Shown here in pieces: positions 10,418-23,139 of a DNA stretch of 64,000 bases. Positions within the stretch are counted from its first letter, which is position 1. Each line of letters starts with the position of its first letter. The translations under genes and the position numbers were made by a program. Source of the stretch: Taeniopygia guttata (lineage: Eukaryota > Chordata > Aves > Passeriformes > Estrildidae); contig NC_133025.1 in assembly GCF_048771995.1 (NCBI RefSeq), positions 3,472,001 through 3,536,000 on the forward strand. Direction: 5' to 3'. The notes under the pieces are model-generated. The model made no database searches. It worked only from the letters and a program-made list of their open reading frames with translations, and was not told the DNA's origin.

Positions 10418-12790
10418 CCCTCTAGTTTAATTCTGGCAAAGTTTTGTGAAGCACACAGTGTTTAAAAGGCGTTCTGCACTTTTTTTACTACTTCTCTGTC
10501 TCATTCCTGACTTGTTCCATCTATGTGAGTTTGTGACTCCATTACCTTCCTTCATCTCCAGTCTGCCAGTAATTTCTGAGTTAATTAGCAAGCAGCTGAC
10601 AGCAACAGGTTTGAGATTTTTTTTTGTGCTAAGATTTCGTTTTGGGAAACTCTGTGTTCCAGTTGGAGAAAGTATCTTTTGCCTGAGGGAATTCAGAAGT
10701 CTGCTTCCCTGTTATGCTGACCTGCAAAGCTGTTTCTTTCTCAGATGTACATGTAAATTTTTATTTCTAAGGAATTAAACAAGATTCACCATTGTCAGTT
10801 GCCTCCCTCTGACAGCTGCTCAAGGATGTAATTTAAAGTAAGCCTGTAGTTTTTTGGCACCTGTAGCTGAGTAAGATAAGCCCAGTCCTGATCCATACCA
10901 ATAATCTAGTCGCTCTTGTATGGGTGCAGAGTCTCCCAGAAGGTGTTTTGTGTACATGAGTGCTTTTTCCTATTCCCTGCAGATGGTTAGGAATACTGGA
11001 GTGATTCCAGAGAAGACCAATTTATAATCAGAACTCACTTCTATTCAGGATTTTGCACCACTTCCTGGACAGTATGATAAACAGTTACTTGAAAAAAAAG
11101 AAGACTTTTTATCTTGTTTGGAATCTTTCTTGGGGTTGCTGCCCCACATGCTAAAGACAGATCTGGCTGTTTTGATGTACAGGAAAATGCTCGAGGATCT
11201 GATGTTTAAAGACTGCAAAACCACTTAAGGGAGTACCAGTTGTATTTTCAACCACATACCTTATTGCTCAGCTCTTTACGTGAGGCATGTGCCATGTCTC
11301 CTCAGACAGTACAGAGAAATCTGTCTTCATTGAATCTGTGTGTCATTTTTAAACACTGGAATAAAATCACATTGTTCTGAAACGCTGGACAGTATCACAA
11401 ACCCCACGTATAAAATTCACCCAGTTGATTCATGTTTTGTTGCTACAGTGTGTGAAATAGAATTGAGGTTTCTGACCCCTAAGAAAATTAATTGCCATTA
11501 TGGTTTTGTTGTCTGCACACGTAAAGTCTGTGTTTCAGCAGGTGTTTGTCAAAAAGGAGTAGAATTTTTCAGTGTTTAAAAGAGGGCATCACATTAAAAC
11601 TGAGCTTGTACCACAGTGTATTTTTTCTGTCTCCTCTTTTCCATTTTTGGGTCAGATGATTCAGGTTTTCCTCAGTGCTTTTAACCTTTTGCCATCTGAC
11701 TGAGCTGCTCAGGCGACAGCAGAGCTGTGAGGGCATCACTGAAAAAAATGCCTCTGCTGGGAGGGCTCTGTTTCACTGTCTCACAATGTTTGCTTTCAGT
11801 TCTTAGCCCTTTGTTACTCTCTGTTTTTCCTCAGCCCTCAAGCGGCATCCTGGTAAACATTCATCTTATTCTTTCACCTCTAACAATTTCCCCTTCTTGT
11901 GTAGAAATCCATGTGTGAGATAGAGGGGTAAAAAAAGGGTTTGTAGCTCATATAATTTACCAGCTCTTCATAGAAATGTAGACTTAATTGCTAGCAATAA
12001 AGCAAAAAAACAGACCATTACTGTTTCTTACTGACATTTGGACAAAAATTTCCATACCTTGCTGGAGGTTACATCATAAAATCATCCTCATTTTTTGTTC
12101 CCCAAATAATAAAGTGAGTGAACACTTCCTTTGTGGGCTGCCCTGTCTTTTAATATTTTGAAATACATTTTAAAACGTTCATAGGTGTGCAAATGTACAC
12201 AAGAGTGCGTAGCACAGCAGTGAGTAGCTGGATTATTTGGAGAAGCAGAGTGGTAGAGATGGCAAAAATATATTTGAAAATATCCTCCAAATAATAGTTC
12301 ACGTGGTTCTTGCACAGTACAGAAATTCTTCACCGAGCAGACCTAAAACAATGATTGTGTTTAAAAAGCAGCGGCTAAATTTTGATTCTAAAATAACTTT
12401 ATGTCCTCACGAAGACCTAGTATTTTATTGTGTTTTGAAAATCATAAATCTGCCAAAGTCAACAGAGTTAGAGCAGACCCCCATTGCTGCAAGTGAAAAC
12501 TGAATTTGGTCCTTCTTGTTCTGTGCTTTTTAGTCATGTGATAATCTTTCCATAAATCATATACGTGAAAGGTTTTCTTACTTCCTGCTTTTACCAATCC
12601 GATCATGTAAAATGCAGATGAGCCCAGCTTCTGTTTATTAAACATCAGCAGAGCACCCCCTGTAAATCCCCTTTGCTCACACCAGCCCTGTTTTCCCCTC
12701 CTTTGAAAAGAGCACAGCACGAGTGACAAACTTTGACTGATAAAGTGGAGTTTTTTGGTCTCCTCCCTTCATTGCTGTGACCTGTACTTT

Positions 12791-12968
12791 GCTTTCGCTA
12801 TAAAGCCAATGCAGAAATGACCCCGTGGGAGTGGTGAAACTGCAGCAGAGAAACAAAAACTATTTGGATTCACCCGTATGCTGTTCATTCGCTTGCTCCC
12901 CTCTTTATTAACGGCTCCAAGCGTGCAGCCTGTCTTGCTCTGACTACGTGTCTGTCAGCAAGAGCAGA
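12791..12968 (+). promoter_or_regulatory. Candidate TATA promoter with first exon
   Basis: The plus strand has CGCTATAAAGCCAATGC near 12795: a TATA-like box with a CCAAT immediately after. About 170 bases further on is AGCAGAG|GTAATTC, a donor-like site. The stretch between is richer in CpG and less AT-rich than its surroundings. This is the layout of an alternative first, probably non-coding, exon. The CCAAT lies downstream of the TATA rather than upstream, which weakens the case. No initiator is evident. Confidence 0.18.
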
Positions 12969-13113
12969 GGTAATTCTTCATGTGTCTCTTTCCTTTTAAT
13001 AGTGCTTTAATTTTGCCAGAAAAGCTGTTTATATCTTTATGATTATCTATTATTTTAACCACTTTAAGTACGTGCTTTTCCAGTAACTTTTATGGGTTTT
13101 TTGAGTACAGAAA

Positions 13114-13124
13114 GGGGGGGGGGG
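13114..13124. repeat. G(11) tract
   Basis: Eleven consecutive G after AAA. A GGAA/GAAG-rich run lies at about 13673-13691. Confidence 0.85.
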
Positions 13125-14317
13125 ATTAGATTCAGAACCATGTTTTACAGGTGGAAATCCCAGCTGTCTTCACTGGAGGTTGCAAAGCAGCTTCCAGCAG
13201 ACATCAGCAGCCAGAATTTAGTCTATAATGAGTTTTTGTTTTAATCATCCGCGTTTACCACGATGAACATCTCTCTGTGCTGTTGGTGTTGCCAGCACTT
13301 TCGTGTCAGGGAAAGTACATTACTGTAAACTGATGAGCAAGTTCTTGTTGCTGTTTGTTCTGGTGGGGTAGGATATTTTTAGAAAGTTGCTTCAGAAGTG
13401 TAAAACTTCCTGATACTTCTTTGTTAATTCTCTTTGAACTGAAAACGTGGGATGGCAGCGTTTAAGTTCCGAGAGGATCGCTCTCCCAAGGCACAGGGAA
13501 GTGTTCCTGGTCCCTGGCTACGAGTGCAGGTTGTCAGAGTTATGAGACCAGAGGTATGTTAACGACCAAAGAAAAGTTTGGTTTGGCTGGTGGCTGAAGC
13601 AAAAAACGCCTCTTAAATACCGCCGGGTAATTTTGTGCTCCTTAACGCCTTTGCAAAGTTTTGGGGTGAGGGAAGGAAGAAGGAAGGAAGGACAAACGTA
13701 AACCTGTTAGATTTTGGTAGAACTATCTTAGATAGCCCCTTCTGGAGCTATTCCAGGAATCGTACTGGGTGTATTTCTGTGTTCTTCACATGAAACATTT
13801 CCTGGAGCGTTAATCCTGGAACGTCTTGGTTCTTCTGGCTCGTGTAGCACCAACAAACGTGGTAACTCTGTGAATGTGTTTGTGTGTGTGCATGGGGAAG
13901 TGGTGGCTGTATGGGAAATGGCAAGATGACAAGTTAAAGAAAGAGGGACCCTCTATTAACGTGCTCTGGTTTTAAAATAATATTGCCTAGTGCTTAATGA
14001 CATGTGTAAGTGCGGCTTCTGATGTTTGCATTAATTTTCATGGCTGCAGCACAGGTCAGTTTGTCTCTGAAAATGTAGATTTTTGAAGTGCTTGGTGAAC
14101 TCTGTGTTTGTCAGTACAAGGACTTGGAAGAACAGCAGTCAGCTGTATCGAGCAGGGAAAATGTACTCAGAACCCTAAAGTTAAAGGTTAAAATTAGAGT
14201 TCTTTTCCTGTGATCTTGGGCATGTGATGGAATTCTTCCATGTTGCAGTTTCCTATCTGGAAAATTAGGATTAATATTACCTCTTGGTAGAAGTAGTGCT
14301 TAGAGACATGGTGGAGT

Positions 14318-14393
14318 GGTGGACCTGGCAGTGATGGGTTAATGGTTGACTCAGTGGTCTTAGAGGGCTTTTCCAGCCTTAATGATTCTGCTT
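14318..14393 (+). mobile_element. CR1 LINE 3' fragment, passerine-type tail
   Basis: Matches the CR1 subfamily whose 3' end reads TTGGACTYGATGATCTTAGAGG then TCTTTTCCAACCT. Here it is diverged (TTGACTCAGTGGTCTTAGAG, then GGCTTTTCCAGCC, AATGATTCTG). It is short and old. Confidence 0.7.
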
Positions 14394-14714
14394 TTATTTC
14401 CTTATGTGAAGGAAGCGGAATCAATTCATTCCTGTTGTTGTCTCAACATAATCTGTAAGAACCAAGAATTGTTACAGTCAGGAATTCTTCCAAGTGACCG
14501 TAAAGGTTTGTCAAACAAGACACGATGAGTTACAATTAATGGTTAAACTCTATTCCTATAGCAGCTCATGCCAGTACTCTGATTGCTTCTGTTGAGTTGC
14601 AAGCTGATTAGAGCCTAAAATTAGGTTTGTTGAAGAGCAAGAAGAGTTTACATGAAGGGTAGTCATTACCATCAGCTAAATAAGATTTTATTTAAATTAA
14701 AATTGTGCAGCAAT

Positions 14715-14764
14715 ACATGGTGGGGGGTTGGAACTAGGTGATCTTGAAGTCCCTGCCCAACCTG
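14715..14764 (+). mobile_element. CR1 LINE 3' scrap
   Basis: About 50 bp: GGGGTTGGAACTAGGTGATC, TTGAAGTCCCTGCCCAACC. This is the last part of CR1 before the tail, strongly 5'-truncated. It lies 320 bp from another plus-strand CR1 scrap of a different subfamily, so the two are separate insertions. Confidence 0.7.
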
Positions 14765-17700
14765 ACACCTTCAGTGACCAGCCCAAGATGACAATATTCT
14801 TACAAATAGATTTGCTGGCATGGCAGTTGTATTCAATGATTAACTGCATGTGGGTTTTTTTAAAATTCGTTTTAATGTGTATTTCTCCAGACTTAAAAAA
14901 TAACTCAGCTCTTTGAAATTTGGATTTCAGCCTCTTTGCTCAAAAGCTGTGAATGTGCTAACATACATTAACTGGGTGTATGAAGCTGACTTAAGTAGAA
15001 CTGCAATATACAGTAGGTAAGCAAGGTGATGCTGTTTCTTCTTGCACTATGCAAGCTGGGATTTAAAGTGGTAAATTTAAAAATATTTGTAGTTTTGCCA
15101 CCCATTTCCAAGTTTTTAAGGGAGGAAAGATTGTTCTCATTTTTGCTGAAAAATGGACATGAGAGGAACAGAGTTTTCCATTCCCTGCCTTGCTGGGTCA
15201 TGCTTGGGGTAGACTTGGTATCCCCGTTGTCAGTAAAATGAGGGTAATACGTGAAGTTGTTCACAGGTTCAGAAATTCTTCACTGATGCTAAACCCCTAT
15301 GAAAACAAGAGATGAAAACTTTTGTAATAATGAGTGCCAGCGTTTTTAACTGGCTTTTAGAACCAAACCTTTGCAATTAATTTGCACCTACATGGCAGCT
15401 GTAGAACCTGCCTATTTTTTGTCCTTTCTTTCAACCCTCTGCTTAACCACAGCACACATCAAAGTATTACCAAAAAACGGGAGCGTAGGAATTCATATTT
15501 GAAGAGCATTATCCGTAGATGACTTCATGTTTATTCCAGTCTTCCTCATTTTGAGGTTCTGAAATGCTTTTGTAACTTTTTCCATTCAAATCCCTGCATT
15601 GAACTGAAGCCATGTTGAAAATGATTTTGCATTCTCTAACGAAACTTCTAAAATTTACGTCCAGCTCCAGCAACACTTTACTGCTGTAGCCCTTTTTTTC
15701 CTAATCTGCAGAAAGGAGCAAATGAAAATGAATAGAAGCTGGCATGTTTCTTCTTGTGCAGTTTTATTGGTGTGCATGTTTGTTCATTTGTCTCTTCACT
15801 TGTAGAATTCCATGATCTTACAAAGTGGTTTGCGGTTTGGTCTGAATTGGTGAGACTTTCCTATTTTTCACATTTCAACCATTTCTGACATTTTCATGCG
15901 ATAGAAACAATGCAGCAGAGGAGCCACTGTTCTTTTGAAAATAGCCATTAGATACACTGGTGCATTCTCACTGCTTTGACAAGATTTAAAGAGTATCTTG
16001 ATGGATTTTTGAGCATATTTTAATGAAGATTTTTAGAGACCCATTCATTTGTATTTCTATGCCCAGTTGCCCAAAGCTTGCTAACAGAGTGACAGACGTA
16101 TCTCAAAATGTGCATTTTTTGCACAATCCTGATAACGATGCCTGCAGCTCTTGCTGATTTTTATGTGGAATAGCTGGGTTGCTCCTCACCTATAGTCACC
16201 CACTAAGTTGTTCTCATGCTTTGACTTAAAATGGGGAGAATTTGGCTGTATCCTAAGCATGAGACGGAGCAGCAGAAGTGGAACAGGGTTTGGTCAGACC
16301 TATGAGACTGCTTGAACGTGGATTTGAGCATGATGGCACATCCACGGCTGTATTTTCTTTCAAAAGCAACACTCTGTGCTTTACACACTGTAACAACAAT
16401 AATACTCTAAAGCAAGAGGTCACATTGATCCACACTGGAGTTCACTGAAGGTCCTCAGACTTCAGCTGAGCTCAGTAATGAACTGAAACAACCTTTCCAG
16501 CATTTTCCTTTCCTAGTAATGGTGCCAGTGAGGAGCTGGGAACGGCCTCCTGGAGTTTTCAGGGAAACTCATTGTTCACATAAACCCTGAGAAGGAATTT
16601 CCCTTCCTTCTTGGCCTGCTAGGTATGCAGTGAACCATACAGTTTGCTTTAGCTAAATACCATCTGCATTTTAATTTTGTTTTGTTTACTGACTTTCCAC
16701 CCTCCAGAGTATTACTGTGTTGTATAGTCCACCTTTGTCAGCAGCCTGGGATTTTCTTCTGGTGCTTATGCAAGTTGTTGGTCATGGAAAAAATGGAAAT
16801 AGGTGTAAGTTCCACCTGTATTGTGCCTTCAGGGGAATGAGCACAAGTGCTGTGGATGTTTTGGGGCTGCAGCTTGCCTGGGGCACGTGTGGTTATTTAT
16901 TTTGTCTTGGTGGACCCCTGCGTGCTCCTAGGAGGGCATCGCTCTCCTGAGGATGGAAGTGGTTTCTTGGTTGTCTCTCTAAAGAAAATCTAGAGCTGCA
17001 AGAAGAACCCCAGGATGCCAGGAGTCCTCTGCTGATGGAGCTGGAGAGCTCTGGTGTGCGTGGTCAGGCCGGTGACACCCGTGTGCAGAGCTTGGGGTGG
17101 TGACACTGTGGTGGCCAAACAGCAGGGCAGCTGTGTTGACGCTGGGCTCTGGTGGTGGAGGCTTTGTGCAAGGACACAAAGTGCTGTGCACAAGCCCTGT
17201 GCTGCTTTAGAGGAGCAGGGCCACGTTGCTCTGGGATCCAGGCTGGATCCGTGCCTCTCGGAAATACCATGGCCAAGGCAATAAAACCACCTGAAGATGC
17301 CAGGAGGTGGCTTTGCAAAGAAGAGTATTGTTATTGATGGTTTTTCATTAACTAGGTTACTCCAGCTTCCTGTTATCAGACATATTTGAGAGTTGAGTGT
17401 GCTGTATTGTATCAGAGTTCCTTTCTCCTGCTTCATGGTCCAGAAGTTCGGCTTTTCTTTTGAGATAGCAATGAGCTGTTTGTTCAGTATCCCTTGTGAT
17501 CCAAACATGGCCACGTTGTTTGGAGACACAAATCTTTGGTATCACTGTGGTCACTGTATGGGCTTCCTCAAAGCTGGGTGAGATTCAACAATTGGTTAAT
17601 TTTCAGTGAGCGATATTTCCTTTTTTTGTACTGAACTTGCGTACACAAGCAATTTGGTGATAGGGCTGCATGACCACATTTAGTAAAACAGTCTCCTACC

Positions 17701-17938
17701 CAGGGTTCTTGCTGTTAAATAAATCAAAACATGCTATTTCACTGGGTGTCTTGCGGAAAATTAAAAAAATAAAAGTTTTATAATTGGAGCCTCTGCAAAT
17801 GCTAAATGGCACATCACAATAAAATCATTCAAGTCTCCTTACATAAATTGTTTATATGCTGCTAATCCTTTTTTACAGTAAGAAGAACATTCAGGGGAGT
17901 TTAGTATGGGGAATTTGTATAATCTTCTAGTTACTTAC

Positions 17939-18085
17939 GCATTTGACTTCCATGGTTTGGCTGACAAACCTATTGACAGTTTTTAAATCTGAAGCTCCTA
18001 CCTGAGCCCCAGTTGCAAGTTGCTTGTGTTGAATACTTCTCAAATCTCCTATTAGAGCTGCAAAATAATCTGGATTACACTGACT
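17939..18085 (-). CDS. Internal coding exon of an unidentified gene
   Basis: This is the best-supported coding segment in the window. Read on the minus strand it is 147 bp (49 codons), phase 0 at both ends. It begins SQCNPDYFAALIGDLRSIQ and ends FVSQTMEVKC. Upstream is a near-ideal acceptor: a CTGAC branch-point-like motif about 40 bases back, the tract TACTCTCTTTCCTT, then TGCAG. The donor reads TGC|GTAAGTAA, a full consensus. The frame stays open about eight codons into the upstream intron and closes just past the donor. An alternative donor (CAG|GTAGGA, near 18000) would shorten the exon and is weaker. The peptide looks largely helical and has two cysteines. No signal peptide or membrane segment is visible. 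I do not recognise the family, so no function is given. Flanking DNA on both sides is intron-like. Confidence 0.68.
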
Positions 18086-18718
18086 CTGCAAAGGAAAGAG
18101 AGTACACAAAATGCATTTTATTGTCAGTCTTTCCAGAGTGAAATTTCATCCTTCTTGCACTACCTTTGTCCCCAACATTCCGCTAATGATCCTCTCCTTT
18201 TCACTTGCACACCAAGTCCTAAACCTTCATTCTTGCATGTTGAAACCTGGGAGAGACCTTCTGTAGCCTTAACCTTTACTTGCCATGGAGAGCAGCCAGC
18301 ACCCAGCAAAGCACTGCTGGAGAGTTCAGGATGCGATGGCCAACGCCCGCTCAGTGGACTGGGAATGAAATCCTTGGGCTTGGCTGGAAAAATTTAACCC
18401 AAGAGCTCCAGGTCCGTGTCGTTTCTTGTGGAGGAAGACGTGAAAGGGGACTGGTTCTCCGAGGATTAAGTTCTCAAGGTTTTAGAAGACATACAGCAGA
18501 TTCATTCACGTGTGCAGTGCTGTGACCTTTAGCACGTTACATTCCATGCGTGGGCTGGGGAAGGCTCAAGGAAAGGCTGAGCTGAAGTGGGGTGAAAACA
18601 GAATTTGGGCTGACCTAAAGTCTTCACTCAAACTCTGGGGAATAGAGCAATGTACTGAGACCAACATGGTTGGGTGGAAGTATATGGTCGAATTCCCCCT
18701 CAAACCCTCAAATCTAAT

Positions 18719-18766
18719 AAATTAGATTTATGGATAGTAAATAAATTAGATTTATGGATAGTAAAT
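18719..18766. repeat. 24-bp tandem duplication
   Basis: Two identical 24-bp units (18719-18742 and 18743-18766), each starting AAATTAGATTTATGG. No mismatches, so the duplication is recent. Confidence 0.95.
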
Positions 18767-19185
18767 AAGAACATACTGTCTCTTTTGGTGACCTTTCTTC
18801 AGTTGTACTCATCTGGTTGCTCCATATCCTTGCTCTTTCCAAAGAGGAACTCACAGGCAAATAAATAATGTATTGCCGACTGTGCCAGAGTGAATTTGCT
18901 TATAGACATGTGAGCATGAATGGTGTTATGAAATGGAACAAGTTGGGTGTAGGGAATTTTCAGATCCCAAGATGAAAATAATTTCGGAGAAGTATAGACA
19001 AGTTTGAAGTATTATGAGTAGAAGTGAAAGTTGGTAGGCCTTTTTGTTTTTTTTTTTTTTTCTGCCACCCAATTCCTTACCTTTTGGCAGTAGAAAAGGG
19101 TTTTGTTTTGTTTTCTTTTCTTTCTCCATGAGACTCAAAAAAACATGAACAAGCCTGCATGGATTTTTATAACATGATACTCACA

Positions 19186-19272
19186 TCATGGGATCACAGA
19201 ACAATTTAAATTGGAAGGGACTTCATGAGGTCTCCAGGCCAACCTCCTACTCAGAGTAGGATAAGCTTTCTC
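19186..19272 (-). mobile_element. CR1 LINE 3' fragment
   Basis: Reverse-strand CR1 end: GGGATCACAGAACAATTTAA, TTGGAAGGGACTTCATGAGG, then CCAACCTCCTACTCAGAGTAGG. The AGAGTAGG (for AGAGCAGG) block points to an older CR1 subfamily than the neighbouring copies. Confidence 0.82.
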
Positions 19273-20302
19273 TGGCATTTACCTGGTAATGTTGCTGCAA
19301 ATGAAATTTTAGAAGTAGTAGTGATTATTTAATCATTGTGGGGAAAAAGACCTGGCAGAATAAAGGCCACCAAATGCTGTGGAAAGAACTGATTTCCAAA
19401 AAGCAGGTGTTTTTGGGAGATGGAGGCACAGAGGATAAAGGGAAGATCAGGCACAGAAATAATGAACTTATTTTAACTGATGATCCCTGTAATGATTTTC
19501 GTCGATTACCAGAAATGGGTTTAACTAATCCATTAAGTGATGCCAGTACTGGGGTCCTTTTCCCCATCTTCATTCCTAATCCAGGCTTGGACCCTGCTCT
19601 GGGGAGGATTTGGGCAGTGGGATGGCTGCAAACAGAGGCAGAGTTATGCAGAATTGGGAGAGTGTGAAGGGCAGGAGGACATGTGAGTTCCCCTGTTCAG
19701 CAGAGCTGTGTTTCCTACTGGAAAGAAGTGGAGATCTGATAGGTCCTTATCTAGCAAACTGTTTTATGCAGGTCAGTAATCCACATGAAATTAGGATCTT
19801 GTGCACCGAGGCCTTAATTTTTAGTAACAGTTACTTCTGAAATTCCTCTATGAACAGAAGGAACAACAATAAAATAATTATCAAAATATTATATGTCTTC
19901 TAAAAAATAGGATTTTCTGACTTCATGATTAGATGTAGTGGACTGACTTTGGAGTCTGAGTAATCCCATTTAAGAGTGGGGACCATTATTGCTGAATTTA
20001 AATGATATTTGAGGTGAAAATAATTTGACACAAATGTTGGACCTGAAAATAAGTGGAAGGCTTTTTTTGTGTAACTGATGGAGCTAAGGAGAGAGTTAAT
20101 TCCTAGATACTGGCTGAAGCCAGTGGAGGGACGTGGGTACGTGTACTGAGGGAAGAAATTATATGACAAATCTTAGAAATATCCAGCACATTTGGAAGAA
20201 GAGGCGTTCAGATAAACCCCTTTGTAAATCAGGAAGTTGTGCTTGTTCAAATCAGTCCTTAAAATCGGTGAGCTGCAGGTCTCGGCACTGCTTGGCACTA
20301 CG

Positions 20303-20331
20303 GCTCGTCCAAGAAATATCTTGGCACGAGC
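20303..20331. repeat. Short hairpin, 12-13-bp arms
   Basis: GCTCGTCCAAGA, loop AATA, TCTTGGCACGAGC. The arms pair over 12 bp with a single bulged base. It lies in a CpG-containing patch. Confidence 0.8.
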
Positions 20332-22845
20332 TGGGCTTGACCAGGAAATGTTTTTTTCAGGAGCTCAGTGTTGAGGGGAAGCAGCTTCGCTTCTCTTTGA
20401 AGGCACGTCGGGGGAAAGTGTATCACAAATGACTCTGCCTGAGCAAGTTGATAAAAGCGTGTCTGGGTGACAATAAATGTTTTCAGCTTTGCCCTAAGCA
20501 GCCACTTCCTTTGAAGTTCCTGTAGTTCCATTATATGATGTTTGCAGTGCTGGGAGAAGTATCTCAAACACATTTACAAGGCAACAACTCTATGCTACAG
20601 AGAACTCCCAGAAGGTGAGAGAAAAATCTTTATAGAAAAATGACGACCCCACTCCCCAAAGCAGATTTACAAGATAAAAATCTTATTTATCCCAATGCGT
20701 TTAGTCCATGATTTCCTGTACAACCTGTCATTTCCCAGTTTTACTAAAATCTTTGTCACTCCTAATTCAGGCTCAACCTGCAGAAAAGTTTTACTTCTCT
20801 TTCCATCAGCCCATCATGGGAGGGGAAAGAAAGAGAATATCAAAAACTGAATTATGATGTAGTTGTCAGGGCAGATAGAGTCAAAAGGGAGCATCTGAGA
20901 GAATGTAAGGTTTTAATCCTACACTGTAGTGGTCGTGAGTAAAAGTGGACTGCAAAGCAAAGGCTTTATAAAATAATATTCTTAGGTGTTGGTTTAAGTT
21001 GGGCTTCTAATGTGTAGGAAAACTGACTGAGGGATGAACAGTGCAGAAGAAACTTTGGGTGTCTTGAGTTTTTCATACCCAGCAAAAATTAACAGGGTTT
21101 TAGTAGCAACTTTTTTCTTCCTATTTTTCAGTTTAGTTGCATCTCTTGTTCTGGGAAGTGTGTTGTATGGAGTTTTATCTGCAGGACAGTGTGCTTTACA
21201 TCTGCTTAAGGTTCCAGCATGCTGTACCTCAGATCTTCCATGGACAGGAGCTTGCAGCAGCTGATAGCCCTGTTATTTGGCACACAGACACAGCAGGAAT
21301 GGGGTGGATAAAGGCAGTGTGGAAGCAGGAACCTGTTTCTAACCTGTAACAGATACAGCCACAGAAACAGTGATGGGTAATAGCAGTGCTAACAAAATGT
21401 TCTTCAGTTAAAAGGCAAATACCCCTTCAGACGTCCTCTTCTGCCCCGGGAAACAGCTGTTGGCATTAACAGAGGGGTGTTGGGGCCCAGACAGTTTATA
21501 GGAATCTTGTGCAACCTCCAGGTAAATGTTCAAACTGGGTGTAGCAGCCCTGACTGGATCAGGTGGGAGGCCAGGACTCAGGCGATGTGGAGCCTGGTTT
21601 TATCTTGGAGAGTCATCCTGTTATTTCAGCACGCCACTTACTTTCTCTGTGCATTCGCCTCCTGAATTTTGCAAATTAAATCTTAATTAAAAGGTTTCAG
21701 TCTTAACAGTCTGAGTGAGGAAAAACACAAGGATGTAGGGATGGGAAAGGTGTATTTGGCTCAGCTCTGTTGTTCATCAGTACAAGGATAGCATGAAAGA
21801 TCTCTCTCAGGTACAACAGGTGCTGAGGAATCTGCTGAATCCATGTGGCTGTTTGGGGTGGGATAAAACACAATTTTTAAAAATTTTTTTTTAAGTTCTG
21901 AAAAGTGAGATTTGTGAGAGAATTCACAGAATTAAGTGAAGGGAGGGAGATGGGGTACAGCTGCAGGAATGTCAGCCATGGGAATGCTAAATGAGAATTG
22001 CAGGTAGGTAGGTGGATAAACAGGGACAGAAGCTGTAATTACTGCCTGCTGTTTGGAAAGCACCCTGGTGCTCTCCAAGCCTCCCAGTGCAGCCCTGCGA
22101 TGCCAACCCACTGCAGAGGAGCCACAGCTGGGTGCCAGCGATTCATATCCATTTTGTGGAGTGGCTTTGAGATCTGCAGATGATAGAGCTGCTAAGTGTT
22201 GTTATGAATGATTCAGAGCTTCTGGCTCCTGTTGCCATACATGGATCATCAGGCTGTCTTTCTCTGCCATTTTAAAATAATTGTCTGAATGACCTGAATA
22301 TCTTCGAAGTAGCTTGAATTTGCACTCAGGCGCTGGCTGTGGAAGTGAACTCTTTCATCTGATACACTTAGCATTAATTTTGCTTCTTTAATGGGATTCT
22401 CTTTACCCAAATTTACATGATTCAGCTTGCAGTCTGTTGGAGGTGATGTTCTCTCCCAGTGATAAATTTGCCCGAGCATCTCCCAGTATGTGCTGGGAGA
22501 CACGTAGGTATCTGTGTGTGTGCCATCCGCTTCCACGGGCACACCAACAACGAGGGGTTTGTTCGCTCCTTGCCCAAACAATACTTGGGAAAAGCTTGTG
22601 TCCCGCCTGGCTGTCACTTCTGTTGTTGTACTTTGCTCTCGGTGACATCATTTGGTGGCAGCTAAATGAAGTTTATTAATTGTTGGATGCTCTTTGACCG
22701 AGGATGGTGACTTTCCCTGGCAGCCAGGCAGGTTTTTCAGAAGAAGCTGCTAATCTACCATAATACAGTAATTTAGTTATGAGCTTTGGTGAGAGTGGAG
22801 TGGGTCTGTTTTTGTAGATGGGAGATAAATAAAAAGAGAACTGAA

Positions 22846-23139
22846 AAGCTGGAGAGGGACTTTTGACAAGGGCATGTATTGAAAGGGGGGATGGCTTTAA
22901 ATTGACAGAGGGCAGAGTTAGATTAGCTATTAGGAAGAAATTATTCACTGTGAGGCTGGTGAGGCCCTGGCACAGGTTGCCTAGGGAAGCTGTGGCTTCT
23001 CCCATCCCTGGAAGTGTTCTAAGTAAGGTTGGACAGGGCTTGGAACAACCTGGGATAGTGGAAGGTGTCCCTGCCCATGGCAGTGGGCTGGAATCAGGTG
23101 AGATTTAAGGTTCCTTCCGACCCAAACCATTGTGTGAAT
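22846..23139 (+). mobile_element. CR1 LINE 3' fragment, long
   Basis: About 294 bp of CR1 3' region from GCTGGAGAGGGACTTTTGAC to CCTTCCGACCCAAACCATTG. The order of blocks is intact (GTGAGGCTGGTGAGGCCCTG, GGATAGTGGAAGGTGTCCCT). The sequence is close to consensus, so the copy is fairly young. Target-site repeats are not evident. Confidence 0.93.

Larger units (their letters stand above)
7237..12790. other. Intron-like DNA
   Basis: No CR1 in 5.5 kb, which is sparse for this window. It holds the 13-bp inverted repeat at 8660, a 19-bp word shared with 54673 (at 9016-9034), a T tract at 10400, and a CpG-holding stretch at about 9840-9930 (minus strand GGCCAG|TCGAAGAGCG) that is faintly exon-like. 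Confidence 0.45.
12969..17938. other. Intron-like DNA
   Basis: Two CR1 scraps (14318 and 14715), the G11 and GGAA tracts, and a GC-richer patch around 16900-17300 with several overlapping ORFs but no credible gene. No RNA genes seen. Confidence 0.45.
18086..22845. other. Intron-like DNA
   Basis: The 24-bp duplication, CR1 at 19186, hairpin at 20303. A minus-strand open frame of 122 codons at 22249-22617 has a protein-like composition but no usable splice sites. Confidence 0.45.

Noticed and set aside
22249-22617. 122-codon minus-strand ORF with protein-like composition
   Set aside because: No pyrimidine tract or consensus donor at its limits, and a second frame is also open. Could be a conserved non-coding block.
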